DNA of 64,000 nucleotides from Dichetophora obliterata (lineage: Eukaryota; Arthropoda; Insecta; Diptera; Sciomyzidae). Shown piece after piece: positions 34,886-44,048 of this stretch (positions within the stretch are counted from its first letter, which is position 1; each line of letters begins with the position of its first letter). The stretch is taken from NCBI GenBank assembly GCA_963920525.1, contig OY986435.1, forward strand, positions 224,614,399 to 224,678,398, read 5' to 3'. The notes under the pieces are model-generated. The model saw only the letters and a list, made by a program, of their open reading frames with translations, did not search any database and was not told the origin of the DNA. The translations under genes and the position numbers were made by a program.

Positions 34886-35983
34886 CACGCAGAGAAAAGA
34901 CATGGTTGAGACATGATTACTACAATAATATTTTTTTACTAAAATTATTGTATTATTTCTGCAAACAAAAATTTTTGCCTTCATAAAGTCATTATTTACT
35001 AATGGTGGTACCAAAAATAACATTATAGTTGAAATCATAACATCATTGAAATCGTCAACTGACTATGATTGCCTCAACTATTAGTTGCAATAAAAATGTT
35101 GTAGTTCTGTCAATCATGATAAATGTGAATATTGTTATAGAGACAAACATGTTAGAACTTTGAATGCTTGTCTGAACTATTCTTTGATTGTTGGCAAACG
35201 AAGCAGAACATAACCAAAAATCGAAAGAATTTATTGTGTTTGAACAGTTTGCAGGAGAAACTTTCACTTCATTTAGACACAATAGGTTTTATCGATTTCT
35301 GGCTATGTGCCGTTTCGTTTGTCAACTGTTCAATTATTGTGTTTTGTTTTAAATCGCCTTATCCTAAAAACAACACGCAGAAAAATGACATTTTTGACTT
35401 TAATTGTAGCAAACATATTTCTATTTACCGTAAATATATTTCGCAATTCTGACCATATTTTATCACAAATATTGCTATTTTTGTGGCAATGCACTTAATG
35501 TACCATGTTTATGAATGGCATTAGTCAGGCGAGCGGTAGTAGCGGCTGTGGCTTACTGGTGAAAAAGCCGCTGTTCAAACCCCAGCTCCGACAGAAAATT
35601 TGATCAAAAAGATTTTTCAATTGAATTAATATTTCTGTTCAGCCCAGACAATGGCAAACCTCTGGAGATATCTTAATTAATAGCTGTGGAAATTAGAGTG
35701 CATGAAAAAAAAATAAAATTATTGTTTCAATAATATTCTTGATCCTAAAAATAAATTCATAATACAGTTGTTGCAATCATTCTATTTTCGGCCCAATAAG
35801 GGAATAATGATTGTTTCAATAATATTTTGGTTCCTACAAAAAAGTTCCTTTTATAAATATGGTTGTTGTAATCATTTTATCATGATCAAAGAAAATATTT
35901 TATGTTTAAGAACATGTTAGCAACAATCATAATCCGAATCATACTATGATCCTCTTAAAACATGGTTGTTTTTTCTCTGCGTG
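34886..35983. mobile_element. 1.1-kb TA-flanked non-autonomous element
   Basis: The tips CACGCAGAGAAAA and TTTTCTCTGCGTG are exact inverted repeats next to TA on both sides (34884-34885 and 35984-35985), the pattern of Tc1/mariner-type MITEs. The interior is dense in ATGATTG/CAATCAT and ATGGTTG motifs near both ends. A tRNA-like segment (35540-35605) lies inside. There is no transposase frame. Confidence 0.75.
35540..35605 (+). repeat. tRNA-like SINE fragment
   Basis: TGGCTTACTGG (35549-35559) and TGTTCAAACCC (35572-35582) match the A and B boxes of the segment at 27399-27474, and ACAGAA follows in both. The boxes are only 13 nt apart, so about 20 nt are deleted. Confidence 0.5.
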
Positions 35984-36312
35984 TACTTCGCCGGTAAAAT
36001 TATCTGCGTAAAATATTGTTGTTTTGTTTTTATTTTAATATTGTAAAATCTTAATATATACGAATTATTAAAAATATAATCAAATCTCAAAAAAATTTAG
36101 CATCAGAAAATTAACACAAATAGTGTAAACTAATAATTCAAATAATCTTATACGGACAATATGAAATTCTGCGAAATAGAAAAGATGTGCACAAGTATTA
36201 TAAATGTGCAAATCAAAAAGTTAGTTTTAAGAGTGAACATAAAATTTGCAACATAGATTCTCACAGCATCACCGTCAGCGAACGACTGAATTATATTCTC
36301 TTCCGTTGTGAG

Positions 36313-38161
36313 CAGTGATGTTACATCAAATTTGTCTGAATACTGTACCGTACAGTAAATTTTACTATAAAAAGTACAGTAAATTTTACTGTTTTTACAG
36401 TAAAAAAAATAAAAAAATAAAAAAATACTTAAAAAAAAAATAAAACGTAAGTATTCATAAAAAAAATTTATTTATACTTACAAAAGCAAAAATATTTCAA
36501 TAAAGTTAAAAAGTTAAGTAAAAAAAATAACAAAAAATTAATTAACGTATTAAAACAAATTATAATTTAAAAAGTTACATATTAGGTTTGTAACATGGTA
36601 TAAGAAATCAAGGTGCAAGCGACGTTGACGTCGTTTGCTAAAGCTGTCAAACTTGTGAATGAGTGAAAGAGACAGAAAAGTTGATTTTGTATGGTTTGAC
36701 AACTTAAGTGTTGGATTTTTGCAACAGAAGCCAAAATTCGCTGTCACCTTGCTTTCTAACACAATAGGCTTGTAACACACATAAGTCTTAAAGTCTTAAA
36801 CATAGTCTTATTATTTCAATCACATGTAGTTTCATTTTTCAGTTTTTATATGGTATACAAGTTATGAACATATTCCTTAGATTTATAAAAAATTGAATTT
36901 AAGGATTTTTTGGTGTTAAAATAATTTGCATTTTCCGGCGTTGTTTGGTAACATTTTTATAAGTTGGCACAAAAACATTCAAAGTTAACGAAGATATTTT
37001 AATGAAGGGATTAGGCCACTCTAGACGCCTGAAAAATATGCATACTTTGAATTTTTTTTCAGAATTACTACGCAATAAATTAAGATTCTAAAAATGGGTT
37101 TCCAAAAATTAAGATTCATATCAGTGACTGTATACAATATTTTTTTAAAAGGTTAATTTCAAAATGGCGGCTGTACAGCGTTTTTGGATGACGTCTTCGT
37201 TTTTTAAGAAGTCCAGGTGCGAACAAATAACTCCTGTAATTTTTGAGTTACAAATATCCAATGAATTTTTTTTAGTATATATAATATCGGCTATAGAAGT
37301 ACGTTGGATATTTTTGATATATCGATTTTTGGTCAAATGGCGCCCTTCTAAAGTGGAAAGTGAAAAATTTGCCTAAAAAATCATCAGATTATTGTTAACA
37401 AGAAATAAATTATTCAATTTTTTAAAAAAAGAATTCTACGTACTCCCACACACAATATATTTTTCAAGATATATTCCAAGTTTCAACTGAATCGGTTGAA
37501 AATTGTCTGAGTTATTTTTTTGGCAAACTTAAGAAATGCAGTTTCGAGATAAACGCGTTTGAAAATTTGAGTAGTAGAAAATTAGGAATAATTAGTGTTG
37601 TGAGAGAACAGAGAACGAATTGGAAGCTATTCTCATGAGCAGATTTTCTCTTCACTACACGATCTGTTGTTTACATTTATTCGCTTGTAGTGTACTCTTA
37701 CAGCAGTGAAACAGTGTATATTCATTTAGCGAATATATTCATACAGGGTTTAAGTGCCGACCAGGCGGTCATATACTAAAATTCAAAAATCAAGTACTTA
37801 GAAATTTTTCCCGGCCATCTTCTTTTCAGACATCATTTTTGAAGTCATAAGGGACCATTTCGAAAAATTTATTGATTTTTCAAAAGTTCTAGAGTAGCCT
37901 AACGCCTGAAGTCTTGCTTTTTTAAGAAATTTCACAATGTTGCTATTTTAAATTAATATTATTATAAGAAGTTAAGGTAGATGGTAAAAATGTTTTGTCG
38001 CAAAAATTCTTTTTGTGTATATTAATAAAATTACTGTACGAAGCGTTTATTTGAGGGTACAAATTCATAATTACTGTATTTTATTCACTAATTACTGTTT
38101 GACTGTACGGGGCTCAAAGTTACTGTTAAATACAGTAATTACTGTGCGTGTAACATCAGTG
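36313..38161. mobile_element. 1.85-kb hAT-type element, no transposase seen
   Basis: Tips CAGTGATGTTACA (36313) and TGTAACATCAGTG (to 38161) match at 12 of 13 positions, with an exact 8-bp duplication GTTGTGAG (36305-36312 and 38162-38169). ACAGTAA/TTACTGT motifs cluster close to each end (about 36342-36405 and 38030-38150), typical hAT subterminal repeats. Internal frames show no hAT domain, so it is non-autonomous. Confidence 0.88.
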
Positions 38162-38269
38162 GTTGTGAGCTTGTGAAAAGTTACGCTCAGTGAGTTATGG
38201 GGCGCCCAGCGCTGGTTTAAAGTTTAAAAAGCAAGTGAAATTATTATAATAATTTTTTTTATATACTCT

Positions 38270-38726
38270 CCAAAAATAGCTTTTCGCTGTGTAAAAAAAT
38301 AAGTGACTATTTTCACTCACAACTGAGAAAAAAATCGCCTGTTAAACGATTTAAAAGAACCTTATAGAAATTGAAAATTGCTGAGATGCTAAAATGAAAA
38401 CTGTTTTCTAGCGGAACTTTGCCTTTATCTGCACTTATATAAAAATTTTAACGGATGTAAATTAGATTGATTTTGATGATTGATGATGATCATGAATATA
38501 GTTTCAGTTTTTTCCCCCTTTAACTTGTACATAAATACGCAAAAGTTATTTGAAAAAAATAGTTATAATTTTATTATCAGCATTTCTTTTACCTAATTTG
38601 CGAGCTCTATAAAAAAAAAGAATCTTTTTATTTTTGGAGAGCCCTTCTTTGGTAACACTTTTTTTAAGACAAATATCTATAAAAAACCAAAGCAAAATTT
38701 TTTGCTTATTTTGAGCAGGTCATCTA
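38270..38726. other. Non-coding stretch, possible partner of a distant inverted repeat
   Basis: The segment around 38262-38335 (TACTCTCCAAAAA, TTTTCACTCACAACTGAGAA, AAAAAATCGC) matches 33877-33945 in inverted orientation (GCGATTTTTCTTCTCAG, TGAGTGAATA, TTTTTGGAGTA). No gene is seen. Confidence 0.4.
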
Positions 38727-40050
38727 CAAGGTGGCGCAAAAGTAATCCTCCTATCAGAAAATGCTATACATTTTGCGATTGGCCCCTAATGACAGTTCTG
38801 TTTTGGCATTTGTGTAGTAAACACATGCGAAATACACGTTAATAAACAATGTTACGCTACACTGCTCCAGAACGCGGAATTTTGGTGACTATTTATTTGA
38901 CCAATAATCGGTCGCTGACTTTGGCACAACGTGAATTTCGTCGCAGATTTCCTGGCCGTCCAACGCCTACTGGTGAAACACTGCGACGTTTATCCGCTCG
39001 CCTCGAAGAGACTGGCACAACACGAGATGCTGCCAGGCGTGGCAGACCCCGGAGTAGCCGTTCTGCAGAGAATTTTGCTGCTGTAGCCAAGGATGTCATG
39101 GAAGTGCCGTCGACATCGACCAGACGACGTGCCACGCAAATGGGTATCAGTCGACGGTCTTTACAGCGAATTTTGGTACAAGATTTGAAGATGTTTCTGT
39201 ACAAAGTCCAGACGGTGCATCAGCTGTTAGCTTCTGACCGCCAATCGCGTCTAACATACGCTCAAGCCATCCTTAATCACCACCAAGAGGAAGATGATTT
39301 TTCATCAAAAATAATCATGAGTAATGAGGCCCATTTCCATCTTAGCGGGTACGTAAATAAACAAAATTTACGCTTCTGGGGCACTGAAAATCCACGTGTA
39401 ACCCACGAAGAGCCATTACACCCGCTCAAAGTCACTTTATGGTGTGTTGTTTTCGCTGGAGGAGTCATCGGACCTTTTTTCTTCGAAGACGTCGCGGGCC
39501 AAACGGTTACTGTGAATGGTGAGCGCTACAGAGCAATGATCAACGAGTTCTTTTTGCCGCAACTTGATGAATTGGGATTGGAAAACATGTGGTTCCAACA
39601 GGACGGTGCAACGGCACACACTGCACGTGCCACAACCGATATGCTGAAGGATGCATTTTCCGGGCGCCTAATCTCCAGTTTTGGCGATTTGCACTGGCCA
39701 GCAAGATCGCCTGTTTTGACCGCTCCAGACGTCTTTTTGTGGGGCTTTTTGAAGTCGCGGGCTTATGTCAATAAGCCTCAGACTCTTGCAGCTCTTAGAG
39801 ACAATATCCGTCAAGAATGTGAGGACCTATCGCCGGAAGTTTTGGCCGAAGTGATAAAAAATGCCATAAAAAGGGCTCAAATGACAATCAACTGTGGCGG
39901 CGGCCATTTACATGACATCATATTCTCGACTTGATGTAAAAAAAAAATTAAAAGACCAAATAAAAATAATCCACAAGAAGAATCAAAGTTTTTCATTTTG
40001 TTTTAAATTACAGCCTAAAAACATCGCAAGGTTACTTTTGCGCCACCTTG
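38727..40050 (+). mobile_element. mariner-type transposon (DD41D, rosa-like), full length
   Basis: The TIRs begin CAAGGTGGCGCAAAAGTAA at the left (38727) and are matched exactly inverted at the right (ending 40050). The left flank is TA (38725-38726), but the right flank is TG, so one target base has changed. At 1324 bp with one long reading frame it has standard mariner size. It is inserted just upstream of, or in, the gene fragment at 40051-40830. Confidence 0.93.
38849..39934 (+). CDS. mariner transposase, open frame with altered catalytic site
   Basis: The 361-codon frame is unbroken. The N-terminus (about residues 1-125) is helix-turn-helix DNA binding in two parts, with RRGRPRSSRS between them and SRRSLQRILVQDLKM in the second part. 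The catalytic core has the block MSNEAHFHLSGYVNKQN, where relatives have an Asp (SDEAHF), so the first catalytic Asp is Asn here. The second Asp is intact in WFQQDGATAHTAR. The third lies in LTAPDVFLWG, 41 residues after the second (DD41D), and the preceding SPDL is SPVL. The open frame suggests a young insertion, but the Asp-to-Asn change should prevent catalysis. DD41D elements were first described in Ceratitis rosa, as I recall. Confidence 0.93.
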   Translation: MLRYTAPERGILVTIYLTNNRSLTLAQREFRRRFPGRPTPTGETLRRLSARLEETGTTRDAARRGRPRSSRSAENFAAVAKDVMEVPSTSTRRRATQMGISRRSLQRILVQDLKMFLYKVQTVHQLLASDRQSRLTYAQAILNHHQEEDDFSSKIIMSNEAHFHLSGYVNKQNLRFWGTENPRVTHEEPLHPLKVTLWCVVFAGGVIGPFFFEDVAGQTVTVNGERYRAMINEFFLPQLDELGLENMWFQQDGATAHTARATTDMLKDAFSGRLISSFGDLHWPARSPVLTAPDVFLWGFLKSRAYVNKPQTLAALRDNIRQECEDLSPEVLAEVIKNAIKRAQMTINCGGGHLHDIIFST

Positions 40051-40830
40051 TGCCTGCAATTACACAGTCTACAGAACTCCCAGGAGAGAGTTGCTACTAA
40101 TAGACCCAATAGACTATGTGTTAAAAAAGCTTTGGTTAGAAATCATATTAACATGATACCAAGATATCAAAGCTATTACAACTTTGCCGCCAATAACATT
40201 GACAAAACATACTTTAATCACGATATTACCATTGCGAGCTTATACAAAGAAAGACATGTTCCTTGGTGTCACCAACAAGACCTAAGTCCTCTTGCACTCG
40301 ATATAACATTGGCTTTAAGTTTCAGAATTCGGATAAAGTGCATGGTGTGTGATGAGACAAACATCAATATTGACACGGCAATGCAATATTTTCTAAAATC
40401 TGATCTTAATTTTCCATCAACAACACTAATACAAAATTTGTTATAGCTTTTTATCTGCAACAAGGATTGCCTACCCCAAAATTTACTACTGGGCCAGCGT
40501 CTTATTGCCAAAAAGTTTGGTTTTATAAACTTGGAATACACGATTGCACGGCTGGGCAGGTCCACATGTTTGTGTGGACGGAAAATCTAGCAAAACTTGG
40601 ATCAGATGAAATTGCATCTGTGTTACTAAAATATCTATACAGTAAAACTGATGCCGATGATCTTGTAACTCTTCCCGATAACTGCCCAGTGCAAAACAAA
40701 AATTGGCTCTTGAGGTCTTTGTCTTTGCAACTAGCCAAGAAAAAAAAAAACAGAGAAGCAAAGCCTTTTCGCAGTTTCATAGATTTAATAATTTTTTGGT
40801 TCTTTTTTTTAATAAAATAATGTTTAAATT
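40051..40830 (+). pseudogene. Fragment of a transposon-type or multicopy insect gene (DUF7869-like)
   Basis: Two frames are readable. At 40110-40446: VRNHINMIPRYQSYY, then IASLYKERHVPW and IKCMVCDE. At 40467-40760: CQKVWFYKLGIHDCTAGQVH, FVWTENLAKLGSDEIASVLL and LPDNCPVQNKNW. The order matches, from memory, proteins common in insect and cnidarian genomes (the GIHD...W.E..A..GS.EI...D.C..QN pattern) that look like integrase-fold transposases. A frame break and missing sequence separate the two parts, and the 5' part is lost at the mariner insertion. I am moderately sure of the family and unsure of its function. Confidence 0.55.
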
Positions 40831-40990
40831 AAAAAATATTTCAAAAAGGCATTGTTTAAGTGCGAATATTCATGTCTCAATTCGCAATAAAAATCTACAC
40901 CTAAAAGAACTGGCTTCGTCTGATTATTTTCACCCAGTTCAATGGCATCAGCTCGAGTATAGCATAAAAGTGATCTGTAAGTATGTGCAT

Positions 40991-41972
40991 TAGGGTGGGT
41001 TGATTTTTTTATTTGTAAATCGTATAGCAAAAACATAAACTACATAAAATTCTAAGAAAATTCTCCGAAGAAACCATGTATCTAAAATAAAATCCTAATC
41101 CGCGCCTCTCGACTTGAAAATTTATATGCCCCCTTTTCTACACTCAAAATTTTTTTACATTAAAAAATATTCACCCAAGTAAAAAAGTTTGTATATAATT
41201 TTATATTTAATATTTTTATAAGGAAAATAGATAAACAAGTCTTATTTTATAATGCAAATAAAAACAAACAAAAGAAGTGTTTTCACTCAAACAATATTTC
41301 AGTAATTTTTCAGTAATTTTTTTACCATAAACAAATTTTGTGTCATTAATAGAAATAAAGTCTTTAATACATACAAAGAATTAATTATAGAATACAAAGA
41401 AAACTTTACTTATTGGTTATATGTTAATTTTGTTAAGTCTTTTTTACTCTCCATTCTAGGTACTTTGGCACGACTTTCTATAGTTACTACTATTTGATCT
41501 ATATTTCTATAGATCAAATAAACTGGATTAGATGTCATGCTTTTTTCCTGTTTTAAGAAGTATGTTTTGCATATTTTATTCCAAAATAAAAATTTTTTTT
41601 AATTATTCTTTGTTTTTTGCAAAACGCAGTTTAGGTAAAACGTATTCTAACTATTTTTCGTATAGAACGCAAATGAGAGGAGATGCAAATTAGGGTTCAA
41701 CTGCTTTTTTGATAATTGAATATTTTGATTAGTCTCAAAACAAAACCTGTATTGCACAAACTATAATATAATAAAACATAATAGCTATGTTTTAAAAATA
41801 AAAAATTTTTAGCGAAAGAAGAGGAAAAAAAATTTCAAGTCGAGAGGCGCGGATTAGGGTTTGATTTTAGGCCTATGGTTTCTTCGGAAAATTTTCTTAG
41901 AATTTTATGTAGATTACGTTTTTGCTATACGATTTTTCATTTTTTTTCATCCATACAAATCAACCCGCCCTA
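40991..41972. mobile_element. 982-bp non-autonomous relative of the 7935-10954 element type
   Basis: Tips TAGGGTGGGTTGATTT (40991) and AAATCAACCCGCCCTA (to 41972) are flanked by an exact 8-bp duplication ATGTGCAT (40983-40990 and 41973-41980). Arms of about 150 bp are inverted copies sharing AATCCGCGCCTCTCGACTTG (inverted at about 41838-41857). The tip TAGGGYGGGTYGATTT, the 8-bp duplication and the internal TCGTAT...CTAAAA...CTAAT pattern match the larger element at 7935-10954. It codes for nothing. Confidence 0.85.
41491..41520. repeat. Perfect 13-bp hairpin at the centre of the MITE
   Basis: TATTTGATCTATA (41491-41503), loop TTTC, TATAGATCAAATA (41508-41520). It lies within about 25 bp of the midpoint of the 40991-41972 element. 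Confidence 0.8.
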
Positions 41973-42065
41973 ATGTGCATACTTTAAGGCTGAACATCTT
42001 TGAGGACAGTATTTGTTGTAAAAGCACTGTAATAATGGCAAAAAAATTACAGTTTGAGCAATATA

Positions 42066-43773
42066 CAGTAACTCAAACAAACCACGTGTTTGCTTACTCT
42101 GTATTCAAATGCTAACAACAAAACTACTTATCCGATCTTGCTTATCAAGCACTAGTTTTTTTTATTGTATTTTCTTTAAAATAAGCTCATGGGGAAAGCA
42201 ATCTAAAAAAACCGTTCTTTTTTTATTCTTAAATAAGTAAAAAAAATGTATGTTGTAAATTTTTTGTGTTTAATAATTATTTTACATCAGTGAATACAGT
42301 TAAAAGAAAACAAAGAGAGAATTGTTAAAAAATGTTTGGTATTGTGAATATTATAGAGCTGGTAAGTAAATTTTTAACAGATTTTATAAATTTTTTAAGA
42401 CAAAAAAAGATTCGCCCTTTGCAGTAGATTATTGTGGAGTGAATTCACCTGCTTTTAATGGAAGGTAAAAGATGTCGTGCAATAGCAGCAAAACTCGACT
42501 ACAGCAAAAGCTCCTTATAAAAATGCGCAAAAATATGGCCACACCGCCTGCAATTTGAGCAAGTGGAAGGAAGAAAATCATGAGCATAGAACAAGAGCGG
42601 TGTATTTTTCGAGATATGCTCCAGCAAAAAGTTGAGATGGCAATGCAAATATATAAAAATGTAATTCGATATGATAATTTATACTTGTCAGCAGCGACAG
42701 TTAAAAATACATTGCGTTCTGCTGTTTTGCGAGGTCGAGCAAACGTGAAATAACCTCTACTGACAAAACGTCATCAAAAGCTTCATCTAAATCTAGCTTG
42801 AGACTACTCACATAAGACTATGGAGTACTGAAAGGTCATATTGTCGGATTAAACCAAAATTAATTGGATGGGATCAGGTGGAAGGTAGTTGACTTGGCGA
42901 AAGCTAGGAAGCCCTCTAAAGGCTCGGCATGTTTGAAATTGGTGGCGGTAGTGTAATGTTGTGGGGATGTATAATGGCGGGGGAGTTGGCACTGTAAGGC
43001 GAATAGTTAGCGAGATGACTGCCAAGTATTGCACTGACATTTTGTCATCGAACCCCACTGCTATTTGACGAAAATTTAATGTATAGACCTCAGATATTAT
43101 GTTTCAACATGGCAATGATCCCAGTTACACTGCCAAAATTACCTTAAAAAAGGCTTAAAGAAATCGGATTCAAAGTGCTGTCCTGGCCACCCCAGACACC
43201 TGATCTAAATCTGATTGAACACCTTTGGGTTGAGCTGAAAACGAGTGTGTTTCAAGTTCTTTGAATGAATTGTGGGGCATGTCGTGAGAGCTTGGTAAGT
43301 GATACCACCCAGTGTGAGCCAGAACCTGGGCGAAAGTGTACCACGAAGAATTGAGGCTGTTGTAGCTATACCAACGGTGAATACACAACATATTATTTAA
43401 ATTATGTTGACTTTATATGATTTAAATACAAATTCTAAATGTTTGATAGTTTAAATCATACTTGATTTTAAATACAAATTCTAGTTGTTTGATAGTTTAA
43501 AATCGTTTATTGAGCTTAAGGTCAAAGTTACATTATTTAAATTATTAAATAAATTTTGTATGTTTTACTTAAACACAAAAAATTCACCACAAGCACTTTT
43601 TGCACTTATTTAAGAATAAAAAGATAACGGTTTTTAAAATTGCTTTACCAATACACTCAGTATAAAGAAAACAAAATAACGAAACAAGAGCTTGATATAT
43701 CGAATAAGTAGTTTTGTTTTTGTAAGCATTTGTAAACAGTAATTAAAAACGTGGTTAGTTTTTTGAGTCAATG
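42066..43773 (+). mobile_element. Long-TIR Tc1-like element with transposase relic
   Basis: The left tip CAGTAACTCAAACAAACCAC follows TA (42064-42065). The diverged right tip reads CATTGACTCAAA inverted, ending near 43773, and is followed by TG. Inverted homology extends about 180-200 bp (shared AAACTACTTATCCGAT-type block, ACCGTTxTTTTTTATTCTTA, AAATAAGT). Inside, broken frames hold Tc1 transposase pieces, for example GGGSVMLWG-like sequence near 42940-42975, HGNDPSYTAK near 43108, and SWPPQTPDLNLIEHLWVELK near 43180-43240. The structure resembles long-inverted-repeat Tc1-like elements of flies. It is inactive. Confidence 0.8.
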
Positions 43774-44048
43774 TGGATGCGGAGCAGCGACTTAAATTTT
43801 TTTCCAGAAGAATGGCACTATTTCATAAATTAAGAATATTATGAGAAGCAAATAAAAAAGCTTAATTTGTAGCCATACTTATAAAACAGGCAGTTTTATT
43901 TCGGGTCTATTGCGAACGGAATTAACAAAAATTCCACTACCACCGATATGAGCAAAATCAATTTTTCTGATGTTTACTCATTTCGCTTTAAAGCAGAAAA
44001 TACGCTATGAATTTTTATAAAGCAATCCGATATTTATAAAGCAATCAA

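Noticed and set aside
36560..36780. Possible MITE inside the hAT element bounded by TAGGTTTGTAACA and TAGGCTTGTAACA
   Set aside because: The two blocks are direct, not inverted, and no target duplication was seen.
39277..39468. Minus-strand frames within the mariner genes
   Set aside because: They are antisense shadows of the clearly recognisable transposase frame.
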